Position numbers and translations under genes: made by a program
Assembly: GCF_902806685.2 (NCBI RefSeq)
Contig: NC_048548.1
Coordinates: 14,534,557-14,598,556 of the forward strand
DNA from: Maniola hyperantus
Lineage: Eukaryota > Arthropoda > Insecta > Lepidoptera > Nymphalidae
Reading direction: 5' to 3'
Length of the DNA: 64,000 nucleotides
Notes under the pieces: generated by a model
Told to the model about the DNA's origin: nothing
Databases searched by the model: none
The model's input: only the letters and a program-made list of their open reading frames with translations
Shown here: positions 1 to 9,989 of the stretch, piece by piece
Layout of the letters: each line of letters begins with the position of its first letter
Numbering within the stretch: position 1 is the stretch's first letter

Positions 1-779
1 TCGTACACGGCCGTGATGTCTGGTAGCACGATGAGTTCTTGACTTAACGGTGAGGGGTCCGGTGCAGATGCGATTAATTGGATTGGAAAGCGAGGGTGGC
101 CCAAAGTGGGTAAAGTCCTCGATGCAATCCAGATTATTTTTCAGAAGCTGTACACGAATTTACTTTAATTTTATTTATTTATTTTTGTGGAAACAAACAG
201 TTATAGTACATGGATAGTTAGTACATAAGATATAAAACACGTAAACCTAAATATTCCAATGAAAAAATTAATACTTATTACAAAATTATGTCTACTACTA
301 AATTTGGATGTATTTGGATTATAATGTACATATTGCTGAAATTTTATGATATTGTTAGGTATAGGTGATATTATGAAAATAGGTAAAAACTGTTTTGTAT
401 AATAAGTTTGAGGACAAACTTAATGTAGTCAGAATGCCCGAATGTTAGATATTATAAATAAATGCAGGTACCTATTATAAAATAATGTACACAGTTGTAG
501 GTAGATTCTAAATATTGACTTGACAGTGTTAATTTATCTATATTTTGTGAGTGTAGGAATGGATTGATGTGAAGGTAGGCTATAGAACGAATGTTGCCTG
601 CATTCGCTTCGTTTATTTTGAGTTATAATAGTTAGTCTTACGACACACCGATTTATTCCTATACCAACATCCAAAGTGGTAACAGTGATTAATAAAACTA
701 TAAGAAATTCATCGTTATTCTTTCTGACGATAGAATCTTACCTTAAAATTCAAGATTCATCCTCGGCTTTCTATTACAT
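1..779. other. AT-rich stretch, no gene seen
   Basis: I see no coding region, RNA gene or clearly delimited repeat here. The stretch is AT-rich with short ATTT runs near 165-190. No splice-flanked open frame of useful length is visible. Confidence 0.5.
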
Positions 780-784
780 GCAAA

Positions 785-996
785 TAGCTTGAAAAATTAC
801 CGACTTTCATACAAACTTCCATTTCCCATTTAACCCACTTTGGGGTGGAATTTCGAAAAATCCTTTCTTAGTGGATACCTACTCTTCACAAAGAATAGAC
901 CCTCCAAATTTCATGTCTTTAGGACCAGCGGTTTAGGCTGTGCGTTGATATCTATGTCAGTCAGTCAGTCAGGACTTTGAATTTTATATATTTAGA
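785..996 (-). mobile_element. H1 Helitron-like copy, degenerate
   Basis: Read on the minus strand, this has the H1 order: GACT/GTCA repeats next to a TATATTTAGA end, then a block related to the usual GCACAGC and CCGCTAAGAAAGGATTTTTG segments. Many substitutions and loss of the CTAG end mark it as an old copy. Confidence 0.6.
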
Positions 997-1201
997 TGTC
1001 AGGAAGTACCTATTTGGAAAGATGCGAACATGTTGTATCAGTTAATTGTGGTTGTCCAAAGTTTTCCCAAATGAAGAACAAAGTTTGGTGTCTCAGATTG
1101 TAAAGGACACTGTACATACAAACAGGGCTGCCACTTGGCAGTTCTTAACAATACGGACTCAGAGTCAATTATATTGACTTTATTTTTTATTATAAGACAA
1201 A

Positions 1202-1433
1202 CTAGCTCGTGCTTGCGATTTCGTCCGCGTGGATTTATGTTTTTAAAATCCCTGGGGAACTTTTTCATTTTCCGGAATAAAAAGTAGCCTATGTCACTAT
1301 CCAGGTCTTTAACTATACCCATGCCAAAAATCACGTCATTCCGTTGCTCCGTTGCGACGCGATTGAATGACAAACCAATAAACCAACAAAACATCAAACA
1401 AACACACTTGCGCATTTATAATAAGGGTAGTGA
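1202..1433 (-). mobile_element. H2 Helitron-like copy
   Basis: On the minus strand it runs from a TCA start through GCGCAAGTGTGTTTG and the CGCAACGGAGCAACGG block to a hairpin-like GCGGACGAAATCGC followed by CTAG. Helitrons characteristically begin with TC and end with a hairpin followed by CTRR. There are no terminal inverted repeats. The copy is non-coding, so it would be non-autonomous. Confidence 0.7.
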
Positions 1434-1747
1434 TTGTATTTTATGAGTCCCTGACTATGATCTCATCTGCAGGTCTACCAACATTTGAGAGCTATAATGT
1501 GGCGATTGTAATCACCTCTGATTGGCAGAAACCCACTTGCTATTGTCTAAAATGCACAGTTCTAGCTAAAATGCTATAAGTTCACACAATTAACAACAAT
1601 AGTTATTGTAATTATCGCAATGTACAGATACAAGTTAAGAATAAGTTCTCTAATTTTTATAATTTTTATACTTAGTGTTTTTATCTAGGTACACTTCAAG
1701 GAAATTTCTAAATAATTTTAAATACGTATATCAAAAAATGCGGACCG

Positions 1748-1890
1748 GCAGGATTCCTACTTACGTCTTCTGGGTTCGCGCCCGACGCCTTGACCGTCCT
1801 TCTTGTCTTGTCTTGTCGTTGAGTAAGCGAACCGTGGCCTAGCGGTCAAGGCGTCCGGCGCGAGCCCAGAAGACGTAGGTTCGAAACCAA
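1748..1890. repeat. Inverted pair of tRNA-like SINE heads
   Basis: The right arm (about 1838-1890) holds an A-box-like TGGCCTAGCGGTCAAGG and a B-box-like GGTTCGAAACC. The left arm (about 1748-1795) is its near reverse complement, sharing TACGTCTTCTGGG and GACGCCTTGACCG. The pair could fold into a long hairpin. It looks like two tRNA-derived SINE heads in opposite orientation rather than a working tRNA gene. Confidence 0.55.
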
Positions 1891-2140
1891 TCCATCAGCC
1901 TGGATGCATCTACTGCTTATAGCAAGTTCCGACCCGACATAGCTTTGCAAATTCTGCCCAGCCCAGCTGAATTCTTCTGTCAACCTCATTATCAAAGTTG
2001 TTAACTTAAGTTGGCAACCCTAAACTTAGTAGACGGTATGTATATTTGTCAGTTAAATTTCAGCAACAAGAACATTGTTTTGCTTGTGTTTCCTTCACCC
2101 AAACTCTTTACTTACAAAATGTTGTGTTTAGCCGTACTTA

Positions 2141-2375
2141 TCTAAATATAAAAAACGAAAAGGTGACTGACTGACTGACTGATCAACGCACAGCTCTAAC
2201 TACTGGACGGATCGGGCTGAAATTTGGCATGCAAAATAAAAATCAAAATCTATTTATTTGTTGAAATAGGTATATGTAGCTATTATGACGTGGGCATCCG
2301 CTAAGAAAGGATTTTTGAAAATACATTCCCTATAAGGGGATGAAATAGGGGGACGAAGTCGCGAGCATAAGCTAG
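2141..2375 (+). mobile_element. H1 Helitron-like copy, full length
   Basis: It starts with TCTAAATAT after a host A and ends in CATAAGCTAG before a host T, matching the A|T insertion rule of Helitrons. Inside are GACT repeats, the ACGCACAGC block and CCGCTAAGAAAGGATTTTTG. The 3' GACGAAGTCGC forms the pre-terminal hairpin. The body is slightly shortened before the hairpin. Confidence 0.75.
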
Positions 2376-2529
2376 TTATTACATAAGTACAAAATATGCG
2401 TTACGCACGAAACTGGTGCGTGTATTGTGAAGTACAAAGTTCCGTGAATCATAAATTATTGTATTAGCTTGTACTTCCTGATTTTCAAGTAATATTAATT
2501 ACTTGAAAAGTAGTTTTTTAATAAAAATG

Positions 2530-2643
2530 ATGCCTTCGTCATAATAGCTATCGCTATGCCAAATTTCAGCTCGATCCGTTCAGTAGTTTAAGCTGTGCGT
2601 TGATAGATCAGTCAGTCAGTCACCTTTTCCTTTTATATTTAGA
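2530..2643 (-). mobile_element. H1 fragment (5' half)
   Basis: A minus-strand H1 piece containing the TCTAAATATAAAAGG end, GACT repeats and the GGATCGAGCTGAAATTTGG block. The 3' hairpin/CTAG half is missing. Confidence 0.65.
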
Positions 2644-2789
2644 TGCACTTTACAATTATTTATCGTTGGCGTATCAAATTAAAAAAAAACGTGCGACGCA
2701 AACCGCACGTTTGGAACCGCAGGATTTTCGAAACTTTTTATTAAGTACTTGTTAGATAATAACAGTGAGTAATATAAAAAAAAACCGAT

Positions 2790-3146
2790 AATTCAAAAAC
2801 TATGACGCATAAAAATAAATAAAAATCTGTTACAAAATGCACATGTGAAGCCCTTTCATATTATGATACCCCACTTGATACAGTCATCTTACTTCGATAA
2901 TTGAAAATACAAATTTTTAGTTCATGACCACAATTAATTTTTTTTTGTGTGATGTAACCACAAATTCACGGTTTTCAGATTTTTCCCCTAATGTCTGCTA
3001 TAAGACCTACCTACCTACCTTTCATGATTCTAGGTCAACGGGAAGTACCCTATAGGTTTCTTGACAGACAGACGGACAGACATACAGACAACTAATTGAT
3101 CCTATAAGGGTTCCGTTTTTCCTTTTGAGGTACGGAACCCTTAAAA
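2790..3146 (-). repeat. GTTCCG repeat, partial
   Basis: On the minus strand it begins GGGTTCCGTACCTC-AAAGG, then TGTCTGTCTG runs, CATGAAAGGTAGGTAGG and a late GTATCAAGTGGGGTATC block. This interspersed repeat recurs many times in the window. It has no convincing open frame, and its superfamily is unclear to me. Confidence 0.65.
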
Positions 3147-3351
3147 CGGTTCTAAATACCTAACTACTACTTAATGGGAAGGAAAAACTTACGTATTTAC
3201 ATATTCTGGATTTACTAAATAGAAATATTATCAGCAGGAAGTTAATGTATTTTATGACTTAAACGTGTTACATTAGAGTTTAACGGTTTAACCTAACAAC
3301 GAAAAATCACGCAAAACGCACAGAACGCACGAAAAACCCCATATTGTTTTA

Positions 3352-3577
3352 CTAGCTGATGTCCGCAACTTCGTCTGCGTGGAATTAGGTTTTTTAAAAA
3401 TCCTGTGGGATCTCTTCCATTTTCCGGGATAAAAAGTAGCCTATGTCACTCTCCAGGTCTTTATCTATACCCATGCAAAACATCACGTCAATCCGTTGCA
3501 CCGTTGCGACGTGATTGAAGGACAAACCAACAAACCAAAAAACAAACACACTTTCACATTTATAATAAGGCTACTGA
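3352..3577 (-). mobile_element. H2 Helitron-like copy
   Basis: CTAG at 3352-3355 followed on the minus strand by the shared hairpin, the CCCGGAAAATG block and the GTTTGTTTGTTGG-type end. It is about 226 bases and close to full length. It abuts another H2 copy in the opposite orientation at 3578. Confidence 0.7.
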
Positions 3578-4057
3578 TGCGAAAGTTTGTTTGTTGGTTT
3601 GTTGGTTTGTCCTTCAATGACGTCGCAACGGAGCAAAACAGTAGGGTGATTGTCTAAAACCTGCATCAATCATTATTACTATCTCAATTGTTCTGATTGG
3701 CTGAATTTGTGCGATTCTTGTTGCAACAATGCATTGTGGCCAATAGTGAGCGAGCATTAACCAATCAGACATGATTGCGATCGTGACATTGTAGCTGTCA
3801 AACAACCGCGGTAGAGCCACGGATTAACGGGATTTTTTGCACGGGTGTAGTTAAATACCTGGAGAGTGAGATAGCTACTTTTTATCCCGGAAAACCAAAG
3901 CGTTCCAACGGGATTGTTAAACAGTTCAACCGATTTTAATGAAATTTGGTACAAAGTTAGCTTACATCCTGGGGAAGGATATAGGCTACTCGTTATCCCG
4001 GAAAATCGAAGTCTCCAAGGATTTTTTAAGAAGCTTAATCCACGCGGACGATGTCAT
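3578..4057 (+). mobile_element. H2 copy interrupted by an inverted-repeat element
   Basis: The H2 5' half (GTTTGTTGGTTTG, then CGTCGCAACGGAGCA) stops at about 3640 and resumes near 3819 with CGGATTAACGGGATTTTTTGC. The interruption is the F element described next. The 3' half carries two ATCCCGGAAAA-type blocks, so this is a longer H2 variant. The CTAG end is not preserved. Confidence 0.6.
3640..3818 (+). mobile_element. F element, short DNA-transposon-like insertion
   Basis: The block is bounded by CAGTAGGGTGATTGTC and AACCGCGGTAGAGCCA and sits inside an H2 copy. Near-identical blocks occur at about 46155-46318 and, reversed, at about 61044-61238. Internal CTGATTGG / CCAATCAG halves are inverted relative to each other. 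Copy number and sharp edges suggest a non-autonomous DNA element; the superfamily is not assigned. Confidence 0.6.
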
Positions 4058-4326
4058 GATTATCATAATAATATAGTAAGAAATAAAGTGGTGTAGTTTA
4101 AAAAAATATTCAGCGAATTTATTTGTAGCTTAAAAATCAAAAGTTAAATAAGCAATGCAGGTATTCTTGAGGCGTGCTTCACGGAGCACGTGCTCGGTTC
4201 ACCGGCTTGTGTATTTCGATCCCCACTTGACCGACTTGCTGAAAACGAGCTAAAAATATATAGCTAACTTACAGTCAAGCTATTTATAACTCATATTTAT
4301 AGGGATCTGTAGGCATTCTGAAATCA

Positions 4327-4500
4327 GTACCTACCCTTATTATAAATGCGAAAGTGTGTTTATTTGTTGGTTTGTTGGTTTGTCCTACAATCACGTCGCA
4401 ACAGTGCAACGGATTGACGCGATTTTTTGCATGGGTATAGACAAAGACCTGGAAAGTGACATAGGCTTCTTTTTATACCGAAAAAAGTAAAGTATCAAGC
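4327..4500 (+). mobile_element. H2 fragment (5' part)
   Basis: Starts like an H2 5' end (CAGTACCTACCCTTATTATAA), keeps the GTTTGTTGG and CGCAACAGTGCAACGG blocks and stops at the CCGAAAA block, so the hairpin and CTAG end are absent. Confidence 0.65.
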
Positions 4501-4722
4501 GCCGCATCTAGTGAAACATTTATGTCTCCTCGTCGATTCTCCTTAGAACAAGGTCTGCTCACATTTCCGTTTTGCATAGTAAGCGAATTCTTGTTCTCAT
4601 TCGCGCAAACGGTTATCCGTGCCCGTTGCCACTAAAGTGTATCCGAGCGTTACTTTTTATCGCTCTCACGTGGACGTTTCAAATGTGCAAACATTTGTGT
4701 GGCGCTGCGCAAACGTGGCAGT
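4501..4722. other. Unclassified sequence between repeats
   Basis: No gene or recognised repeat. A short open frame here shows no known domain, no splice context, and runs straight into the neighbouring repeat, so I do not call it. Confidence 0.4.
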
Positions 4723-5195
4723 TTTTAGGGTTTCGTACCTCAAAAGGAAAAACGGACCCTTATAGGATCACTTTGTTGTCTGTCTGTCGGTCTGTCAAGG
4801 AACCTACAGGGTAGGTACTTTCCATTATTTATAATGGAAATCACTCATAGGTACTTTCCGTTGACCTAGAATCATGAAATTTGGCAGGTAGGTAGGTCTT
4901 ATAGCAGACATTAGGGGAAAATCTGAAAACCGTGAATTTGTGGTTACATCACACAAAAAAGATTAAATTGTGGTCATAAACTAATAATTAGTATTTTCAA
5001 TTTTCGAAGTAAGTTTCGAACTATATCAAGTGGGGTATCATATGAAAGGGCTTCACCTGTGGATTCTAAAACAGAGTTTTATGTATTTTTATGCATCACA
5101 GTTTTTAAATTATCATGCAAAATGTCGAAAAAATACGACTGTAGTACGGGCCCGCATTGCGCGAGCCTGACTTACACTTGGTCGATTTTTTTTTC
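4723..5195 (+). repeat. GTTCCG repeat, near full length
   Basis: This copy shows the element from end to end: TTTTTAGGGTTTCGTACC, TCTGTCTGTCGG, CATGAAATTTGGCAGG, CAAGTGGGGTATCATATG, TCGAAAAAATACGACTG and a CTGACTTACACTTGG end. It is non-coding. The ends are not clear inverted repeats, so the transposition class stays open. Confidence 0.7.
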
Positions 5196-5239
5196 TGGTC
5201 TGCCTCTGTCATCATGTTTGCTGTTGTTTTATTCAACAA

Positions 5240-5386
5240 CTAGCTGATGCCCGCGAATCAAAATCCCGTGGGAACTCTTTGATTTATCGGGATAAAAAGT
5301 AGCGTGCATCACTCTCCAAGTCTTTAACTATTATACATGCAAAAAATCTAGGCAATCCGTTTTTCCGTTGCGACGTGATTGAAGGT
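5240..5386 (-). mobile_element. H2 fragment (3' part)
   Basis: CTAG at 5240-5243 followed on the minus strand by GGAACTCTTTGATTTATCGG and the AACGGAAAAACGG block. The 5' GTTTG segment and most of the hairpin are lost. Confidence 0.65.
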
Positions 5387-5726
5387 AAAGTCTTGACATA
5401 AAACAAATTAATTTCATTTTCGCGATAATAAAGAATAGAAGATATCATTTCTATTAGGTACATTATTTTAGAATTCTGTGCTAATACCATGTGAGAATTC
5501 CTGTTTCCTTCTCAGTTTTCACTGGGAGCATATTCATAAAACAGATCCCAACTTTAACAATAAAACCCGACGAAAACTTACATTCGACAATCGCACTGAC
5601 AAAGTTCACTCAAACAAACTCAAATTCCCATGTCACAATATTGGCTAAACTTTATCTTTGACCGTCCATATTTACTTAGGATTTGATAACTGCCATTTTG
5701 TTTTCGATATTTCTATTTTCACAGCT

Positions 5727-6318
5727 TTCATAGCCTAGTGGGAAAGTGGCTGTGATAGCCTAGTGGGAAAGTGGCTGTGATAGCCTAATGGGAAAGCTGT
5801 GATAGCCTAGTGGGAAAGTGGCTGTGAAAGCCTAGTGGGAAAACTGTGATAGCCTAGTGGGAAAGTGGCTGTGATAGCCTAATGGGAAAGTGGCTGTGAT
5901 AGCCTAGTGGGATAGCTGTGATAGCCTAGTGGGAAAGTGGCTGTGATAGCCTAGTGGGATAGCTGTGATAGCCTAGTGGGAAAGTGGCTGTGATAGCCTA
6001 GTGGGAAAGCTGTGATAGCCTAGTGGGAAAGTGGCTGTGATAGCCTAGTGGGAAAGTGGCGGTGATAGCCTAGTGGGAAAACTGTGATAGCTTAGTGGGA
6101 AAGTGGCTGTGATAGCCTAGTGGGATAGCTGTGATAGCCTAGTGGGAAAGTGGCTGTGATAGCCTAGTGGGATAGCTGTGATAGCCAAGTGGGAAAGTGG
6201 CTGTTATAGCCTAGTGGGATAGCTGTGATAGCCTAGTGGGAAAGTGGCTGTGATAGCCTAGTGGGAAAGCTGTGATAGCCTAGTGGAAAAGTGGCTGTGA
6301 TAGCCTAGTGGGAAAGCT
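5727..6318 (+). repeat. SINE-head minisatellite, about 25 units
   Basis: I parse 25 units of two types: a 25-base unit GTGATAGCCTAGTGGG + AAAGTGGCT, and a 22-base unit with the same core ending in AAAGCT, AAAACT or ATAGCT. They mostly alternate, giving a 47-base higher-order period. The unit core is the first 15 bases of SINE-B, and the array runs directly into an intact SINE-B at 6319. Each unit therefore carries an A-box-like TAGCCTAGTGGG, but no B box is present inside the array. Confidence 0.9.
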
Positions 6319-6604
6319 GTGATAGCCTAGTGGTTCGGACGTCCGCCTTCTAATCGGAGATCGGGGGTTCGATCCCGGTCACGCACCTCTAACTTTTAGT
6401 AGTTAAATATCACTTGCTTTAACGTTGAAGGAACAAATCGTGAGGAAACCTGCATGCCTGAGAGTTCTCCATAATGTTTCCAAAGGTGTGTGAAATCTGC
6501 CAATCCGCACATGACCAGCGCGGCTATGGCCAAAACCCTTCTCAGTCTGAGAGGAGACCCGTGCTCTGTAGTGAGCCGGTGATGGGTTGATCATGATGAT
6601 GTTG
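6319..6604 (+). mobile_element. SINE-B, tRNA-derived
   Basis: The tRNA-like head has an A-box-like TAGCCTAGTGG and a B box GGGTTCGATCCC. It is followed by a body with GAAGGAACAAATCGTGAGG, TCTCCATAATG and GTGAGCCGGTGATGG, and ends in a short GATGAT tail. The head is shared with the minisatellite immediately upstream. Other copies lie at 17201, 18289, 35436 (reversed) and in fragments elsewhere. Confidence 0.85.
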
Positions 6605-6932
6605 AAGGTGTGCCGAAGAACTTTTCGACCTGGTTCCCCCTTCACCCTTCTACTATCGTACCGCAAGGCATCGCCAAGGTCTGCACCCGTACGTAGTCGA
6701 AATTCCCCGGATACGTACGAAGCGATTTGCCTCCTCATTTCTAATCCTAACCGCTAAGATTTGGAACGCCCTTCCAGCATCAGTTTTCCCTTCCATTTAT
6801 AATATGGGTACCTTCAAGTCAAGAGTGAATAGACATCTTCTAGGCAAGCGCGCTCCATCTTAGGCTGGATCATCACTTGCCACCAGGTCTGATTGCAGCC
6901 AAGAGCTAGTCTATAAATTAAAAAAAGCTTTC
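6605..6932 (+). mobile_element. J2 LINE 3' end (Jockey/CR1-like)
   Basis: A conceptual frame reads CAEELFDLVPPSPFYYRTAR, continues through KIWNALPASVFP and ends KSRVNRHLLGKRAPS before a stop at about 6860. This is the extreme C-terminus of Jockey/CR1-type reverse transcriptase proteins, beyond the catalytic domain. The 3' untranslated part and a short A-rich tail follow. It is 5'-truncated and joins SINE-B with no gap. Confidence 0.75.
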
Positions 6933-6934
6933 AT

Positions 6935-7066
6935 TTTAGTAGGGCTCCATAAAATAAGGAAGCCCTTATGGTTTTGTTTAGTCCATCTATTGATGCGATG
7001 TGAAAATCACTCGCTGCTTTGCGCTAGATACTTTAATCGTCTATAGATACCTAGAATAGATAGATC

Positions 7067-7105
<39 letters not shown>

Positions 7106-7825
7106 TTATAAGTAGTAGCTATCGCTGCAGCAAAAGTCGCCAGTCGGCGTACAATAGCCGCATTATCGGGATGTTCGGAAAGTGGATGCAATACTTTTGC
7201 CGGAACTCGGATTCTTCAGCAGAATCTTTTTCAATGCACTGAAAAGTTGCTGATATCGAATTTCGTGTCGGGTCTACTCTCTTGAAAAATATCGCGCTAG
7301 TCCGGTTTTCTTTGCGAAACTTTTATTATTAGGTATAATACTTAAAAAATGGTAGCTTGTTATTACGGCTCACTATTAAAAAAAATCACCTACTGCGTAA
7401 GTTCAAGACGTGTTATGACGTAACATGAACTGTAGTTTACATGAATAAAGTACCAGGATCGCATAGGAGCGAGGCTAGGCACTATAGAAATTTCCATAGG
7501 TACAACACTTATATGCACAAGAGCAAAAGGCTGTTTTGAGTCCGCTTATAAGTATTATAAAGAAGAATTTTACGAGCAAGGGACGTGAAAAGTATTATTT
7601 TGTTCTTCCTATAAGACTCCATACTTATTAATGCATTAATATCGCGCGGTATCCTCGCAATGGGGGAGTATAATGTGTGTAATTTAGCTACAATGGGGCG
7701 GCACATATAATTTATTACGCGTACAAAAAGGCGAGCTGGAATCACGTATTATTTGTACAGGGATAAAATTGCTGATATTCTCTTTGCGAAAGAGGTTATT
7801 TTGTAGGGCTCTTTTTCCAATTAGA
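6935..7825. other. Unclassified stretch with a GATA microsatellite
   Basis: Apart from the GATA run near 7058-7105, I recognise nothing here. Short open frames at 7509-7745 (minus) and 7769-8017 (plus) have no domain or splice support. Confidence 0.4.
7058..7105. repeat. (GATA)n microsatellite
   Basis: About eleven GATA units with one interruption (GATCGATA). Confidence 0.9.
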
Positions 7826-8003
7826 GCCTCAATAACTCAACGAATTACGATTGGTAAGGAGTGGACTAAAAACCGAAAGATCGACGGTTCAAACCCCGCC
7901 CGTTGCACTATTGTCGTACCTACTCCTAGCACAAGCTTGACGCTTAGTTGGAGAGGAAAGGGGAATATTAGTCATTTAACATGGCTAATATTCTTTAAAA
8001 AAA
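7826..8003 (+). mobile_element. SINE-C, tRNA-derived
   Basis: The head has an A-box-like region (CCTCAATAACTCAACG) and a B box GGTTCAAACCC, with GGACTAAAAACCGAAAG between them where a tRNA anticodon arm would be. The body CTACTCCTAGCACAAGCTTG and AGTCATTTAACATGGCTAAT leads to a short A tail. A reversed, better preserved copy lies at 35487-35652. Confidence 0.7.
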
Positions 8004-8231
8004 ATCAAAGGTGGTAAAAAGAACCGGAACGGGAACGGGAGTGACATGTGGCCTAGTTGTGATAAAGCATATCAATCGATTACGATTCGTAAGCAACGTT
8101 GACCCAAGTCGGTAACTGGATGGGTGACCGACTTTGGAGATCCAAATTTGGCCTATTAGTTTTCTCTGAGCCTCGGAGAGCACATTAAGCTGTTGGTACC
8201 GGTTATTATCGCTGACATCACTACCCATGTT

Positions 8232-8346
8232 ATTATTACCCATATTATAAATGCGAAAGTGTGTTTTTTGAATTTTCAAAAATCCTTTCTTAGCTGATGT
8301 GTAAGTACATAATATCCATCTGCATGCCAAATTTCAGTCCGATCGA
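8232..8346 (+). mobile_element. Chimeric H2/H1 fragment
   Basis: ATTATAAATGCGAAAGTGTG (an H2 5' end, plus strand) is joined directly to a reversed H1 piece (AAAATCCTTTCTTAGC, GCATGCCAAATTTCAGTCC). The join suggests one Helitron piece inserted in or recombined with another. Confidence 0.5.
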
Positions 8347-8618
8347 AGTTGTTGCAAAGCTGTAGTGGCAATGGGCAGGGCACATAGTTCGTAGAAACGT
8401 TGGGGTCCCAACCCCCAAGGTGCTGCAAGGTCGCCAGACCTTGCACCGGAAGACGCAGTGTTGGAAGACACCCTACCAGGTGGATGGACGACATCAGACG
8501 AGTCGCAGGGAGCCGCTGGATTCAGGCGGCGCAAGACCATGGCGTGTGGAAGTCCCTACAAGAGACCTATATCCAGCAGTGGACGTCTATCGGTTGATGA
8601 CGATGATGAAACGAAACG
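8347..8618 (+). mobile_element. R LINE 3' fragment (RTE-like)
   Basis: Contains the 3' coding block AAGACGCAGTGTTGGAAGAC, GGTGGATGGACGACATCAGA, CGCTGGATTCAGGCGGCGCA and GTCCAGCAGTGGACGTCTAT, which translates in pieces to RWIQAAQDHGVWKSLQETY. This is the C-terminal tail typical of RTE-type LINE proteins. Small deletions break the frame, and the 5' part is truncated. Confidence 0.75.
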
Positions 8619-8631
8619 TAAGCAATAAATA

Positions 8632-9094
8632 ATAATTAAGGGTCCAAGGGTCAAGCGGCCTTCAACGTGAAACGTCGACCAAAACCTATAAAACTTGGTT
8701 AGGGAGAGTTTAAAATTAAGTGTTATAGCGCAACCCCCAGGGCGGGCGGCGAGCTGCCCTGAAAAGGGTGAGAATGGGCAGCCTTGAGTGAATTTAAACG
8801 ATTGTAAATTTGTAACACTTGTTGACCAACCCTTCTGACGTGAACACGTCTATTTGCTTGTTAAGCTCAGTAATAACCAATCAAACTTTCTTGTGTTACA
8901 AAATACCATCAGAGGTCTTATAGAGAAAGAGCCAGCGCGTTCCAGACCTTCGTTATTTAACGCTTAATTTAACGTCCAACTTAATTTAACGCTAAAGTAT
9001 TTTGACCATCGAATTCTATCAACGTTGGTGAGATGTAAGGACTATTGGACTTATTGGACTCTACGTATTGTCCCCAACACAGGCAGGAACTAAA
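8632..9094. other. Unclassified, part shared with intron 9 of the P450
   Basis: No gene. The block around 8930-9090 (GAGCCAGCGCGTTCCAGA, TATTGTCCCCAACAC) resembles 50570-50660, so it is probably another interspersed repeat that I cannot classify. Confidence 0.4.
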
Positions 9095-9345
9095 TCTTAA
9101 ATATATAAAAGAAAAGGTGACTGACTGACTGACTGACTGACTGACTGACTGACTGACTGACTGACTGATCTATCAACGCACAGCTCAAACTACTGGACGG
9201 ATCGGGCTGGAATTTCGCATGCAGATAGCTATTATGGCGTAGGCATCCGCTAAGAAAGGATTTTTGAAAATTCAACTCCTAAGGGGTGAAATAGGGGTTT
9301 GAAATTTGTGTAGTTCACGCGGACGAAGTCGCGAGCATACGCTAG
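9095..9345 (+). mobile_element. H1 copy, first of a head-to-tail pair
   Basis: Starts TCTTAAATATATAAAAG after a host A, has about twelve GACT repeats, and ends in GCATACGCTAG at 9342-9345. The next H1 copy begins at the very next base. Confidence 0.8.
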
Positions 9346-9557
9346 TCTAAATATATAAAAGGACTGACTGACTGACTGATCTATCAACGCACAGCTCTAA
9401 CTACTGGACGGATCGGGCTGAAATTTGGCATGCAGATAGCTATTATGACGTAGGCATCCGCTAAGAAAGGATTTTTGAAAATTCAATCCCTGAGGGGGTG
9501 AAATAGGGGTTTGAAATTTGTGTAGTCCACGCGGACGAAGTCGCGAGCATAAGCTAG
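9346..9557 (+). mobile_element. H1 copy, second of a head-to-tail pair
   Basis: Begins TCTAAATATATAAAAGG directly after the CTAG of the preceding copy and ends CATAAGCTAG at 9554-9557. The two copies differ at scattered positions and in GACT number. Confidence 0.8.
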
Positions 9558-9599
9558 TAGAAAATAAATTATTAATAAATTAAAAATAGAAAAAGAAAA

Positions 9600-9989
9600 A
9601 ACAGGCTCGCGCACCGAGGGTTCCGTACTACAGTCATATTTTTTCGACATTTTGCACGATAAATCACAAACTATGATTCATAAAAATAAATAAAAATCTG
9701 TTTTAGAATCCACAGGTGAAGACCTTTCATATACCCTACTTGATATAGTTATCTTACTTTGATAATTGAAAATACTAATTATAAATTTTTTTGTGTGTGA
9801 TCTAACCCTAAATTCACGGTTTTCCCCTAAAGCCAGCTGTAAGACCTACCTTCCTGCCAAATTTCATGATTCTAGGTCAACGGGAAGTACCCTGTAGGTT
9901 TCTTGACAGACAGACGGACAGACAGACAGACAACAAAGTGATCCTATAAGGGTTCCCTTTTTCCTTTTGAGGTACGGAACCCTAAAAAA
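9600..9989 (-). repeat. GTTCCG repeat, near full length
   Basis: Runs from CAGGCTCGCGCACCGAGGG on the left to GAGGTACGGAACCCTAAAAA on the right, i.e. reversed relative to the copy at 4723. Confidence 0.7.

Noticed and set aside
1038..1415. A 125-codon reversed open frame as a possible gene
   Set aside because: It lies mostly in an H2 Helitron-like copy; similar frames appear in other H2 copies and encode no known domain.
6319..6400. SINE heads as true tRNA genes
   Set aside because: A and B boxes are present but the acceptor stem does not close and the sequence continues into a SINE body.
9118..9168. GACT repeats or the tandem SINE heads as a CRISPR array
   Set aside because: There are no unique spacers between constant repeats, and the DNA is animal nuclear.
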